DNA from: Trogon surrucura
Taxonomy: Eukaryota > Chordata > Aves > Trogoniformes > Trogonidae
Assembly: GCA_020746105.1 (NCBI GenBank)
Contig: CM036626.1
Coordinates: forward strand, 20,139,001-20,203,000
Length of the DNA: 64,000 nt
Direction: 5' to 3'
The position numbers and the translations under genes were made by a program. Below, piece by piece: positions 24,191 to 36,954 of this stretch. Within the stretch, counting starts at the first letter, position 1. Every line of letters starts with the position of its first letter. The notes below the pieces were generated by a model, which worked only from the letters and a program-made list of their open reading frames with translations, was not told the origin of the DNA and did not search any database.

Positions 24191-26332
24191 AATTACTGCT
24201 CTTTGATGTCCTTACATTGCATTAAGGAATGTGTGTCCAGAAGCCGTTTTCTCCTCTTACAAGCTCTTAAAAAAGAGCTTCTCTTCCTGAAGCCGTGCGG
24301 GGTGGTGGAGGTTTAAATGGACCCTTTGAGATGAACTCTGTCTCTGGGGCAACCCCATCACATTGCTCTTTAAATGTGAACAAGGAATGTTTGAAAGCTT
24401 AACCTGGTAGTGTCATACCAGATAGAAGAAAGATTTTACTCACAAATGCCATCAAATCCGAGCCGTTTTCGAGGGTGCTAAATTGCAGCGTAAGAAGTCG
24501 TAAAAGTCAGGGGTTTGGCAGCTATTACTGATATCTTTTCCCCGCTGCATTACTTAAAGTTCATAACATTTTTTAAAAAATTAAAGGAACACCCGCTATC
24601 CACGGACGGATTGTACAAATTGTACTCCCGGTTGCTCTTTTGATGTTTTGCTGATTGAACTCTGGGAACTTTGTTTAAGCCGCCTTCCCTTTGCCGTTCA
24701 GCGGTGTTAATTTTCCTGCCAGATCTGGCAATTGCGTCTGCTCACAGAGTCTGGTCCCTCTGCAGGGGATGACCCAGCAGAATAAATGGGGATAAATTTT
24801 TCAATTTTTTTGACTTTTAGGAAAAGAGTTGGGGAGTTTTTCCATGCAGGGCCAGTGGCTGGTATGCCCTGGCACCTCACCCGTGCCCCCAAGCTTCTCT
24901 CTCTGGAGATCATTTGGTTCCTGCTCTGCTGAGGGTTACAGAAACATTTTTTAAAAAGAAAAAATTTTTTAAAAAATAATAATTGAAGGATAGCTCCTCA
25001 AACGTGTCCTGAATTGATGCAATTCCACTGTCTTCAGTGAAGTTACAACGATTTACACCAGCTGAGGTGCCAGCCCGGCGCCCCAACAGCAGGTTTCAAA
25101 TGCCTTAAATCCATTTATATCACGTAACCACCTGGAGATTATAGCATTGGATCCTGTTTACAGGATTAAACACTTTCTTGCTTTAGCAGCAGTGGGAAGA
25201 GCTAGTGAGGCTTTCCCTGCCACGGTCAGGAGCCTGCCCAGCATTGTGATACATCGTGCAGTGCAGCAAGGACTGCAAGAAAGGCTTTGGTTTACCTCCT
25301 TGTGTAACTTCAAAAGACACGTTATTCTTTTTTAGCTAAGTAAATTGGTTCTGTTTAAAGCCCAGATGTCCAGCTTGCACTCAGGGCAGGCAGACATCAC
25401 TACAAGCTGACGCTGACAATTTTGCACCAAAAAATACAAATATATAACGTTATAAACATGCGATTTCCCTTTCTCTGTGTGCATGTAGTTATACTGCAGT
25501 TTGTTACATTGAAATATCATCTGTTTTCTTAAGGCAAGGGCCAAACTTGCTAGAAATAGTAACAAAAATGCAGAGTGTGGTATTTGTCAGGAGGCAGATG
25601 CTTGAGAGGTGCTGGTGCCGGTAGTCTCCGATAGAAAGGACACAAAACCCAGGCTCACCTTATTCCCCTTTTTATGGAAAATGAAGTACTTGCTTGTGAC
25701 ACTGTGTGTGAAACACTGCGTTGAATTTGTAATGCGTACGTGCTGTGGGGAGCTGCACGTATCCCACGTGGAAGAGGTTGGAGAGGATTGTGAAAGACTC
25801 CACCACCGAAGCAGAGGGGCGGAGATTCCTGCAGGTCCCTTGTCCCTCATAGCCATGGATACATTTTGTATCTTGGGAGAAACTGTACTCCCCGGTGCTT
25901 TTTTCCGTATTTTTCCTTTCTTTACATTGAAACTCAACTAAAAAAATTGCAAATCCTATGCTTTTTTTTTTTTTTTCAGGAATGTGTTTACACTTGAATT
26001 CTACTGTTCGGGTTTTGTGTGGGTTTTTTCCCACAACAGCCTTTGTATTAAAAAATCTTTCTGAAAAGCAGCTCTGCTTTTTTTGCGAAGTTTATTTGCT
26101 TTTGGAAGATTGAAATGGAGTGAGTAAACAACTTGACGACCTCCATTTAGATGGACACTGCCTTTATTCGTCAGGATTTTTGAAAGCAGACTTGCTAGGT
26201 CAGAGTCACTGTTGGGAGGCATTTAAACTGAGTGCTTCTAATACAGTCTAGGCTATTTTGGTGAGAATAAAAATCGTTCTTCTGCAGAATTACAGGCCAA
26301 ATGTAGAGGAATCAGAAGCAGAGTCATCCAAG

Positions 26333-26458
26333 AGGTCTTTAAGAGGTGAGTAGATGTTGTGCTGAGGGATGTGGTTTGGTGGTGTTGATAGGGCTAGGAC
26401 AGAGGTTGGACTCGATGGTCTTGAAGATCTCCTCCAGGTGAAACAGTTCTATGATTCG
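26333..26458 (+). mobile_element. CR1 LINE, short 3' end fragment
   Basis: GAGGTCTTTAAGAGGTGAGTAGATGTTGTG, read in two overlapping pieces, followed by AGAGGTTGGACTCGATGGTC and the terminal CAGTTCTATGATTCG, matches the CR1 3' UTR of the type ending in a GACTCGATGGTCTT-like block. About 126 bp, plus strand, strongly 5' truncated, no coding sequence left. Confidence 0.8.
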
Positions 26459-29235
26459 AAGAGAGACGGGTACCTTCTTCTTCCAAACGTTCAGTGATGG
26501 GCAGACCCCCATACTCTTTCCCTACTGCACAGTTGTCAGTTAAATAAAAGCTGCACACCCTGACTGCATCCGACTGGCACCTTCGGGTGACTGACTTGGG
26601 AGAAGACAGGACTCCAGCAGGTGGAGATGATGAACCTCCCTCACCTGTGTCCTATCCCAGTGTTGTCCCAGGGGTGTGGAAGTGTTCAGACACTGCCAAA
26701 CCCAGACAGACGAGGAGAAATGCACGTGTTGAGTTTTAAGTTAACAAGCGGCTGGTTTACCCTCTGCTTCGTTCGTGTTTTATAACTTTCGGGCTCGTCT
26801 GTCGGCAGCAGGGCATGCCTGCTCGCCAAACGCTGGTCTCCTGGGAAAGCATTCCTGATATTCCCGTAATCATTCAGCAGAGCTGCCCAGGCTGGGTCTA
26901 AGCACGGGCTTGTTACGACACTTCTCAGCTCCGCTTCTCTTAATACTGCGCAACTAAATGGCAAAGCCATCCGTGGTTTGTTCTCTTGTATGCAGCCTTG
27001 TGTTTTCTCGTAATTACAAAATCAGTGCCCGTGGCCCAGAACAAGCAGATTTACAGTGCCCCATCGACAAACTGAACCACCATACAGGCATTTTTTTCCA
27101 ACCGGTGGCATAGTGCGAATTAACTTGCCCATCTTTCACTCGAGGTGTCCCGGGCTGATTATCCCTTGCTCGCTGCTGCCTCATCTCTCACAAGGCGCTG
27201 GTAATTCAATCTGCTTAATCACAAATATTTGAGAAGGGAATCCATTGCCTAAATCTCTCTGTAAATAGCCGGATAAAAAAAAAGTCGGCAGGCATCAGCT
27301 CTACTTCTGACAGTGGCTAATGTACTTAAACCTGAAAACAAAACAAAACAAACGAGCTTCACCTTGTAGCGATGCTCCAGAGAGAGTTCCTTTCACCTTG
27401 AAGATTTCCGCAGAGTTGGGCTCCTCAATCAATTGAGAGCCTGTACACATTGCCAGACTTGTCTTTGTTTTTCAGGCAATAGATGATACAGAGATTATAG
27501 GTTATTGCCCCAGGGACTTCTATTTTCGGAGGCTCTGTGATTTTAAAGGAAAGAAGCTTTTTCAGTATATTTCATAACTTTTCACTCTGCACGGGTGGGG
27601 TGGGGAGAGTAGCATTTGTTAGCCTGCATTTTGCACACCCTCCTTATCGCACAAAGGATTAAAATCAATTGAAGTTTGGGGAGGCATTGCGGAAAGGAGA
27701 TACGTGGCTTTAAAATATGCATACAGACCTACTACTTCTGCTTTTTATTTTTTTTTTATAACCACTTTATAGTCCCTGTCATAAATATAACTGAAAATCT
27801 TGCAATAATGATATGTGTTCTTGGAAGAGAGCAATTATATCAACACCTTAAGTTTTACTAATACATCAATAGGTACTTAGTCCAGACCTTGGAAGCATTT
27901 ATAATACCTTATCCACAAATAATGTGAGAACACCCAGCACTGGAGGGATCTGCAACTTTGGGAGGAGGTTGAAGAGTAGCTGAAGGCAACTTTGTGTGCA
28001 CAGCGGTGTGCTGTGCTGGGACTTGGTCAGAGCTGAAGGTAATGTCAATCCAGCCAACTGTAAATATAAAGGTTTCTAATAGTCTAACTTTCTGAAAGAA
28101 TTTCACAGCTTCAGGTCGCTTATTAGGCAAAAGCCATATAAAACCTGAACTATCTTTGCCCATGCATCCAGGAGTTGTTTTCAGCAAGGATGGAAAAGAT
28201 TCAGCCCTGTCTCACTTTCTAGCTATGAGGTACAGGTGCAGTCAGGATTTGTAGACCCTGGGAACAGTCCTCGTGGTTGGACTTTACTTCTACTTTCCTG
28301 GGAGGCCACCGTTGCGACGGCTCAGGACTGTGAGAACCTGAGGCCACAGTTGATCAGGCATGGGATGTGGCTGTGACAGGCCACCTGTGTGCCTGGGGAT
28401 GGATGTGGACAGTGAATTTGAGGCAAGATGTCTCAGAGCTGCCGTGGGTGGAGCCAACCACGAGCTGCAGTTGTGTCTTCCTTAAGGACCAATTTCTCTG
28501 TCTTTGACTGACCTCCTCGGTTGAAAGCATGTCATGTCCTGAGATGAAAGAATTGAAAAAGACAGATTAAACACCAGTATTCCTTCTGAGACTCTATAAT
28601 CCAGTCATTGGAAATGCTCTGAACGCAGTCCTTAAACATGCAAAAGCAGAGCAGCAAAACAACATTTGCGTTGGCGAATGTCATTCTCAAGACGTTCATT
28701 TTGTCTCCATGACCAATGGTGAAACAAAGGGAACGTGAGCTCATGCGGGAGACTGACTGGTTTTCCTCCTGTAACTGGCGGATTTGACTGGTTAAGTAAT
28801 GATGCAATAACTTGAGTTGTTAGAGCAATGCTCTTAGGGGAGAATAAAGAAAATAACAGGGAGATGGATCCAGCAACTGGGAGCCAAGTCATGGATTTTG
28901 ACCTGGGCTTGGTTCAGCAACGTGCTGGTGGCACCCCGGTGGGTGGATTTCTGGTCACAGCGCAAATCCATGAGAGAAACAACAACAAAGATAATTTAAG
29001 CTGTCTACATCCCGTTGTTAAGTCTAGGGATACAAACGGTTTACAGTAGGCTTTTACATAATGCAGGTTTAGTAGTCGTATTCCTAATGACAGAATACGT
29101 TTGAACACGGTCAGAATTGACGTGTGATGCAGCAGCTTTTGAGGACCCTGGTGAAACTCTGATATTATTCATCTCAAAAAAAAAAAAGAATGTATGTCTT
29201 TGATACTTCAAGAAGAAGAAAAATATGCTTTTTCT

Positions 29236-29250
29236 TATTATTATTATTAC
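29236..29250 (+). repeat. (ATT)n microsatellite
   Basis: A short perfect run of ATT, five units. A second trinucleotide tract, (ATT)n passing into (GTT)n, lies about 310 bases downstream. Confidence 0.8.
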
Positions 29251-29556
29251 TGCCCAATGGTAACAACAGATGTATTGGGCTAGGTGAGGATAATACTTTA
29301 ATTTCCTGTCATAATCCTGTGTTTCTAGGGTTGAATATATAACTGCTGACTGATTTCCTCAGGTGTAGGACTTAAAGTACCTGACATCAGAATAAGTCTG
29401 ATTGTTGTTTATGTGTTTCAAGCATCTTTCAAAAATATCCCTTTGGTCATTTCAACACTGGGAGTCAAATAATTTGATCGTTAATGAACAGGCAGCTGCT
29501 TCTGTGTTCTCTTTTGCAATTGACTTTTCCACAGATGTCCCAATGCTCTTCTATTG

Positions 29557-29583
29557 TATTATTATTGTTGTTGTTGTTGTTTT
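29557..29583 (+). repeat. (TAT/TTG)n compound microsatellite
   Basis: TATTATTATT passes into five TTG units and ends in TTTTC. Short and likely length-variable. Confidence 0.8.
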
Positions 29584-32263
29584 CTTATAATTATTGATAG
29601 CTCTAGCATGGGCTGATACCATCCTTAATGGAGCAGCGTGAGTTTTGCTGTTTATTTTCCTGATGTGAGCTGTGATGACTCAGGGAGAAGGCTGCTCGGT
29701 GAAGGAAACTTGTGATTTTCTGCAGTAATGGGGAAATGTGCTTTTGTCAACACTGAAGAGAACATCTGTGCTGGTAATCATGCTGTTGACTTGCTAAGAG
29801 ACCACAAATTGCATTCTGTTAAATAAGGTTTTTGTGGTAGGACAAGTCCTTCATTACGCTGCCGTGGGAGTTACCTCCTCCTGGCTGTCTAGACCCGGTA
29901 GACGAGGCGCAGGGAAAGCTTTGGCGTGCACGGATCAGGTAGTAAGACTTTATTTGAAAAGGCCTGACTTGATGACATTTGCTATAATTAATGATGTGGC
30001 ATTTAAAAAGGTGAAATTGCGATACCGCTGTGGCGCAGGCAGTCGGACTGAGTGAGGGGTTTCACAGCTGGAGCCCGACCCGTGGTTGGCATTTGCAGCT
30101 GGATCTTGACCTCCCAGCTGAGGGAGCCCGGGATCATCAATGGGGTCAGAACGCGTTTGCATCGGGGCAAATGTGTTTAACCAACTGCCTTTAATCCAAA
30201 CTGCTCCAGATACTCGTAAATAAAGTCATCAGGCCATTACTGCCTCCGTTTCAAATGCTGGAGCTCTTTGCTTTTGCAAGAGCGAAGGTTTATTTCTTCC
30301 TGCCTTCTGAGCCTCTGGATTTTTGTGGCTGCGTTGCTGTCTCGGGGGAATTTCTGACGCCGCTTTTGAACTCGGGAACCAGCTGCTTGCCTATCGGATG
30401 TCACCTGTCAGGCGTGGCTTTTCCACTTTTGCTGCACTTGTACTTGCTGCAGCGGCGACCTGGGACACGAAAGTATGTCAGGAAGGAGGTGACAGCGGGA
30501 GGAGCCGTCTGGCTCGAGTTGCCTGTCAGAGACCTGTAGGGTGCTGCAAAACAAGCCCAGTCTCCCAGCGAGGGGTCCCTTACTCATCCAGCTTCTCACC
30601 CCAGAAGCAGGAGGTGTCTGGCTGGAAAAAGATCTCTGGGAGGGTGTTGTGATCCCACGGCTCAGGGGGTTGCGGTGGAGCTGCAGAAAGTGCCTAAAGT
30701 GAGGTGAGAAGGAGAGAAAAAGCCTCAGTATTCATTTCAGCTTTGCTCACGATGAAAGTATCTGATTGTTGTTCTTTCGTTCTCTTAGTTAATCTTGAGT
30801 GGTTTTTTTTTTTTGTTAAACATGTGGGTCAGGCATGGTGCAGGGGTAGGCAGGAACAATTCTGTTAAAAATACCGCTTCGTAGAGCACTTTTTAAATCT
30901 CTTTTTTTTAAAAAAAAAAATAATATTTTTTTGTCTCTTTTGAATTGGAAGCACCTTTAGCAGGTCTTGTTCACTGAGAAGTCTACGGAATTATTTGTAG
31001 TAGGACTACCTGGTGTAAAAATTGCTTTCGTGGAATTTCAAAGCCGTTAACAGCGTTTGCGCACGCATTTGATGTTAACGGAAAAGATAACGCAAAAAGT
31101 CAAGACCGAGCCATCCACCTCGGTCTTTTCCTGCTCAGGAGGACGTAACGCAGCTGTCTAACCTTGAAGAGCAAGCTGTCGTGGCAACCAGAGATGCCCT
31201 TGAGCTGTCCCATCCTTTTCTCTTCCCAGTTTCCTGCAGAGTTGCTCTTCCCAAGGTGCAGTTTTGTCTGGAAGAAGTAGGGACTTGTAGCGCTGTGTGA
31301 AAACACACCAGCATACGTAGCAGAAACCAAATCCCTCGGCAGCAAACAGGGAAAGGGCTTTTATCACTTATACTGGATATACTCCAAGAATTCTCTCTTC
31401 ACTTTAGTTATTATCTTTCCCCACAGTGTGGAATATTCAATTAAACCTCTTCTCAAATTGGCCATAACTTTCAATGAAAATCAAAGCAGATCTATTCAGG
31501 TAGCGATATCCATCACCAGGCTTAATGTTCAGAGAGAATAGGAATGGTTTTCACCTGTTCGTGTGAATTAACCTCGGCTGACATTCTTCACGTTTCAGTT
31601 CCTCAAAAGCGCAGAAAGAAGACAAGCATTAACGTTCTGCTGGATGTGCTGGCTCTCAAGTTTGGGGTACTGGAATGACGAGGAAAATATGCTCTTCATT
31701 TGGAATGTGTTTAAATCTGTCTGGTATTTTTTAATAGATTTTGTAATTCCCCAGGGGGGAAAAAAAACCATGTGTGTATATATATCTCCCAGCAGAAGTT
31801 AGGAGAGCAGACTGTTCTTCTAAATTATCTATCACATTCTGTCCAACAGCATATGGGCATACGCTTGCATACTGTCTTTAAAAATGTTTCTTTTATCATG
31901 AAATCTACTGAATTTTCCTATATCCTGCATCTGCCTGAAAGAAATACACTTCTCTCAAAGGAGGCAGACCCAGAGCAGTAGTACATTTGTTTCATCTGAC
32001 AGGAGGAAAAAGAATGTTTTTTGGTAACCACTCTTGTTTGCAACCTGTCTTAAGCTGAGGGCAGCTCAGTGTTCGTTCTGGGTTAACTCATTTTGGGCTC
32101 CAGCAAAAGCAACGTAACGCAGAAAAATAAAATCTGTCGCTGGGAGAGTGTCTCAACAGTTAGCTTGTCCGGGAAGGTTACTTACTGTATTTTCCCAGGA
32201 CCGTAATAAATGTGTAAGGAGTGGCACAAGTTTACCCAGTAGCTGCTGAATATCATTAAGAGT

Positions 32264-33080
32264 GAATCACAGAATCACAGAATGTCAGGGATTGGAAGGG
32301 ACCTTGAAAGATCATCAAGTCCAATCCCCCTGCCAGAGCAGGAACGCCTCGATAATGCCACACAGGAACGTGTCCAGGCAGGTCTTGAATATCTCCAGAG
32401 AAGGAGACTCCACAACCTCTCTGGGCAGCCTGTTCCAGTGCTCCGTCACCCTCACTGAGAAGAAGTTTCTTCTCGAGTTTAAGCGGAACCTCTTATGTTC
32501 CAGTTTCAGCCCATTACCCCTTGTCCTGTCACTGGTTGTCACCGAGAAGAGCCTGGCTCCATCCTCGTGACACTCCCCCTTGATATATTTGTAAACATTA
32601 ATGAGGTCACCCCTCAGCCTCCTCTTCTCCAAACTAAAGAGCCCCAGCTCCCTCAGCCTTTTCTCACAAGGGAGATGCTCCACTCCCTTCATCATCCCAG
32701 TTGCCCTGTGCTGGACTCTCTCCAGCAGTTCCCTGTCTCTCTTGAACTGAGGGGCCCAGAACTGGACACAATATTCCAGATGGGGTCTCACCAGGGCAGA
32801 GTAGAGGGGAAGGAGAACCTCTCTCGACCTACTAACCACCCCCCTTCTAATACACCCCAGGATGCCATTGGCCTTCCTGGCCACAAGGGCACACTGCTGG
32901 CTCATGGCCATCCTGCTGTCCACCAAGACTCCCAGGTCCCTTTCCCCTACACTACTAAGTCATTCCCCAACTTATACTGGAACCTGGGGTTGTTCCTACC
33001 CAGATGCAAGACTCTACATTTACCCTTGTTATACTTCATTAAATTTTTCCCCGCCCAACCCTCCAGCCTGTCCAGGTCTC
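32264..33080 (-). mobile_element. CR1 LINE fragment, young, nearly intact ORF2 C-terminus
   Basis: On the minus strand the element enters ORF2 near 33080 ([20 protein letters not shown], then [20 protein letters not shown]). A shift of frame occurs near 32940 just before the motif [14 protein letters not shown]. From there ORF2 stays open for over 200 residues to its natural stop after LLWQGDWT at 32315. The 3' UTR and GATTCTGTGATTC-type end lie at 32264-32300. Over the last 180 residues it differs from the plus-strand copy at 44507 at only 7 positions, so both are young members of one subfamily. They are in opposite orientation, about 11.4 kb apart, with CNTN4 exons 3 and 4 between them. Confidence 0.93.
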
Positions 33081-33923
33081 GAACTAAAATAACTGAGCAG
33101 CTATCAGCTGTATCTATACATATACACACTGCTTTATTGTTCTGCTTGATTAAAGGACCCAAAGAGCCTAAGGAGTGCAATGTGATAAGAAGAGCAAGGG
33201 AAAAACTCAAGGAGGAGCCTCGCCCTGGCGTCGGGGGGCTTCTGTGGCTCACTCGGCTGGTAGCGCTCGTCAGCGATAAGCTAAATTTGTGCTGCGCTGT
33301 GACTGTGAGCACTACTGCAATAGAAATGAACTTACCACTTTTATTTAAAAAGAAACAAAAAACAACCAACCAAAAATGTAAAATCCACGTTTCAAAACTT
33401 TGCTCCCACGAAACTGGACACTATAATAGAACAAACACATTTGCCTGGGCAGACACTAAATATTTCTACCCAGTCAGTAAATAACAAATAGACTGTTTAT
33501 GGTGCAGGTACGTTTAGTTTTCTGTCTGTAAGAATCTAGTCGGCAGTTTGTTTTATTTATTAGTGCCTATTTAGCGCTCTTTGAACCAAATCCTCCTCTT
33601 CTGTAAGGTACCGTGGCTCAACTCTTGTCACACGCTGCGTTAGGATCCGGGCTGCAGTGATTTCCATCACACGTCGGGCTGTAGCAAAAGGACTCTCCAG
33701 GACGAAGATTAAGCAGTTTGGACTTGCTTATCTTGGTTGTAGACAGGCAGCAGTAAGAGAAGCAAGAAAGGCACTTCAAATAATTTTATCTGCCCAGTGT
33801 TGCAAGTTTTTTCCTCCTTTTCTGTTCCTCCCTATAGTGGCAGCTGCTTTCAGAGCTTCTCCCTGCTGCAAGCAGCAGTCACACCAGGGCTTTTCTTCTT
33901 GCTGGCTAATAGGAAGGGCAAGC

Positions 33924-33947
33924 TTTTTTTTTTTTTTTTTTTTTTTT
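33924..33947 (+). repeat. Poly(T) run of about 24
   Basis: A pure T tract. It is not clearly attached to a retroelement body on its 3' side, so I list it only as a homopolymer. Confidence 0.8.
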
Positions 33948-35412
33948 ACCATAGAAAAGCTGAATGTTAAACAGTGTCAGCAGCAGAGGTAATATTTGGA
34001 GAGCGGTTTCATTTGATCTTTGGTGAGCTTCTGTTTTAGCTTAGGCAAATTATTTAGTGGGTTTGAGTATTTGTGACTATTTCTACCTTTGTAGTTCTCT
34101 CCCATTTGATGAGTTTTCTACATTCGGTTTTGCTTACTAATTATACAGGCAAATTCTTACAAATGTCACTCACTACCAAACACCCAGTTGCAACATTATG
34201 GGGACCAGTGTCGTTAAACCAATATCTCAGCCCACGCCTCTACACCGTAACAGCCTGAGCGCTGGTCCTGCAGCCAAATGATGTCCTGGGCGTACAGGGA
34301 CACATTTGGACCCTTAGATTTGTTTGTGTGCCCGTTTCCCATCTCAGGTAGGTGAGCTCTCTACTTTTTCATGCAAGGTGTCTTTTCTTGCGGTGGGACG
34401 AGGACCAGGAATCTGACCTTTAGCGTGATGTGATGGGATATAAATTGACACGCCGCATTTGAAATAACAGCAGGCGACAGCGTAGCGTGACTCGAGCCCT
34501 TCGTGGGGTGTGAGGCAGGTGGCAGAGCTGATGTGACATGTTTTGCTGCCTGGATTACCTGGGACGGTGTCACTTGTGCACAATCCCACTCCTTGAACGT
34601 GGAAGTGACTTATGCAGGACCCGAGCGCCAGGCCAGCTTCTGTGTGTTACAATTAGGAAACCGGATAAATTAAAATGTGTTTTAATTCTCGTTTCCAAAC
34701 CCATTAATATAGTACTCAGAGCTATAATCTTTATGGACCAGCTGGTAATACTCTTCCTTCCTTACAGTGAGTGTTTATGGAGCGAAGCAGCCCTGGGTCT
34801 CGGAAATGAGTCAGGATACCATAATCTAGCCCTGTATGCTTTATGGTTATTATTATCTTTTTCTGCCAGCAACAGTAAGTTGCACGCAGGTATAATTTAA
34901 AGCTAGAGATTATGTGAAATGTGTTTTGAATAATGGATGAGTCCCAGTTGGATATCGTTAACATATAATTAAAGATAAATACAACTGATATGACTGTATG
35001 CTTGGTGCATTCTCTTTTGTGGTGGTGCCTGAGGGAGGATACATAGGAGAGAGGTTGTTCCATTATAATCTTCCTGGCAGAGCCTCTCCAAAATCCTTCT
35101 GTGGAGACAACAGAATTTTCTCCACAGAGTACAGAGCTATTGTTCTGTCCCTGATAAACCTGGCTGATCTCCCCGTGTTGCAGAATGTAAAGGCGATTCA
35201 CTTTTATTCTCAATCTCCTCCCACTGGGAAGAGGCATCATCTCCTGTTTGTTCCTTTTGCATTCTAGTTCTTTTGTACATCCTATCATCTTTATATATAT
35301 CTTATTTATTCATTCTTCTGCAATGTTCTATACCCACAAGTTTCGTGCATGTCCATCAAGATGGGCTTCTGGTGGCAGACAGGACAGCAACGTGCCTGCC
35401 TCGCCAGGGTGA

Positions 35413-35705
35413 CATAGAATCATAGAGTCATCATAGAGTCATCATAGAATTATCATAGAGTCATCATAGAATCATCATAGAAGGGTTTGGACTGAAAGGA
35501 AGCTTTAAAGACCATCTAGTCCAGCCCCCTGCAGGGAGCAGGGACACCTTTCACTAGATCGGGTTGCTCAGAGCCCCATCCAGCCCGACCTTGGATGTCT
35601 CCAGGGATGGAGCCTCCACCAACCTCTCTGGGCAACCTGATTCCAGTATTTCACCACCCTCATAGTAAAGATCGTCTTCCTCAGAGCTAGCCTAATTCTG
35701 CCCTG
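35413..35705 (-). mobile_element. CR1 LINE 3' fragment with an expanded 11-bp tail repeat
   Basis: The body (35481-35705) is the complement of a CR1 3' UTR plus the last codons of ORF2 (GGTGAAATACTGGAATCAGG region), with the CAACCCGATCTAGTG block on the minus strand. The 3' tail, 35413-35480, is not the usual 8-bp ATTCTATG repeat. It is about six copies of an 11-bp unit, CATCATAGAGT with variants ending AAT. The element is about 290 bp including the tail and belongs to the same lineage as the copies at 17396 and 50215. Confidence 0.88.
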
Positions 35706-36827
35706 CATCCCTGCTCACATCCCTGCCCTCGAGCCGCGGGTGGAGCAGCAGCACCCCGATGGCTCACGCGATTGCCCTTTTGCCCCGCCGGTGCTCTGCA
35801 AGAACAGAAGTCTACTGTAAAGATGATGTGGCAGAACATGATGAGAAAATGTTCAAAAAATGTTAAAGCAAGGCTTCAGCTAAAAGACTTGCTGTCTGTG
35901 AGCAGTTCTACCAGGTCCTTACTTTCACTGTACTCAGGGGAGGCAGCTAGACATCGACAGTGATGAGCGAAAATCTCAGCGCAATCAAAGCAGCTGATCT
36001 TTTCAGGGAAGAAAAGTTGGTTTTCTTTACGTTCTGAACAGCTACCATGAAGATAAAACTGTGTAATGCAAACAGGATGGAGGGCAGTGAATTTACCTTG
36101 TGACTATTTCTGGGCATTTTGAGCAATATCGGTGTACTTCATGAAATTCTGCACGCTGAACTGCAAAGTGGGAGGCAGAGAAAAGCTGTGCCTCGGGACC
36201 GTTCCTGCTAGCCGTGCTCACCTTCAGTTCCAGGTTTGAAAAAGGATAAGTTGATGAGATGACAATTGCAAGTGGTTGAGGAGAGAGGAAAGGAGATATG
36301 AAGGAGTTAATAACACAAAAGGCAAAAATGTCTTTTTTGAATAAAGAACAGAGGTCAGTACAAAGAAGTCTCCTATAAGTAATCCCCAGCCTCAGAGTGC
36401 TGAATTGCCAACGTTGAAGGTCGTGTCGGGTTGTTTTGCCAAAATATTTTCACTCCTGTGCCTATATTTAGACTGAGGTTTTAATACTCCAAAGTGCACA
36501 AGTGTGTGATGTTAGTACCGAGCGCTCAGGACCTTTGTCTGATTGAGGATCCCCCCGATGCTCGCCGGGGCGCAGGGGCTAGCACCCAGGGCATCACAGC
36601 TGCAAAAGGGCAGAAGGTGTAAAAATGTTCACTCCATAGGAGGGTCAGTGGCTTTTGAGGGAAAAACATAAAATAATTGGGCTGTTATTAAAAAAAAAAA
36701 AGAATGTCGTTATCAATCTTTTCTAGGATAAATGATACGCGACCTCTTGCTGCTAAATACTGTTTTATATTTTAACACACGGAGATTCCATCAAGTGTCT
36801 GTAACATTTTTCTTCTGTTTAATGCAG

Positions 36828-36954
36828 ATGACAACACACTGCATGGGCCGGTTTTCCTTCAGGAGCCCAACAGCGTGATCTTCCCCTTGGATTCAGAGGA
36901 AAAGAAAGTGAAGCTGAGCTGCGAAGTGAAAGGAAATCCCAGACCAACCATTGG
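36828..36954 (+). CDS. CNTN4: Contactin-4, first half of Ig domain 1 (residues 19-60, split codon 61)
   Basis: The exon follows a T-rich tract and aatgcag. Its AT completes codon 19 (Asp) from the previous exon. It encodes [34 protein letters not shown] and NPRPTI, which match CNTN4 closely. Cys50 (in KLSCEVKG) is the first disulfide cysteine of Ig1. It ends with two bases, GG, of codon 61, completed by G from the next exon as Gly61. I recall Arg at this place in mammalian CNTN4, just before the core Trp of Ig1. The donor is gtttgt (36955-36960) instead of gtaagt-like, with G at exon position -2, so it looks weak. Length 127 nt, phase 1 in and phase 2 out, consistent with both neighbours. Confidence 0.95.

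Larger units (their letters stand above)
757..36827 (+). other. CNTN4: CNTN4 intron between signal-peptide exon and first Ig exon (36 kb)
   Basis: This intron begins with gtaaag and ends with a T-rich tract and aatgcag at 36821-36827. Listed separately within it are a tRNA-Ile SINE, a 19-bp minisatellite, CR1 fragments at 11841, 17396, 23398, 26333, 32264 and 35413, G-quadruplex motifs, CpG-rich blocks and homeodomain/POU motif clusters. The remaining stretches (for example 757-2970, 7100-9500, 12000-15300, 18000-20400, 21200-23390, 24200-26330, 26460-32260 and 33950-35400) are AT-leaning non-coding DNA with scattered homopolymers. I see no exon, RNA gene or recognisable repeat in them. ORFs there are short, or have no recognisable domain and no convincing gene structure. 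Confidence 0.85.

Noticed and set aside
30018-30080. tRNA-like stretch (GCTGTGGCGCAGGCAGTCGG), with looser parallels at 9514, 33236 and 33608
   Set aside because: Only A-box-like sequence is present. No B box at the right distance and no consistent downstream body shared by the four places.
32495-33484. Longest plus-strand ORF, 329 codons
   Set aside because: It reads the antisense strand of the CR1 at 32264-33080 and runs on into flanking intron. No domain of its own; explained by the repeat.
33900-33990. Processed pseudogene suggested by the poly(T) run
   Set aside because: No recognisable gene body next to the tract on the minus strand and no convincing target duplication.
34731-35288. 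Minus-strand ORF of about 185 codons
   Set aside because: Same reasoning: no domain, low-complexity segments, no promoter or splice evidence.
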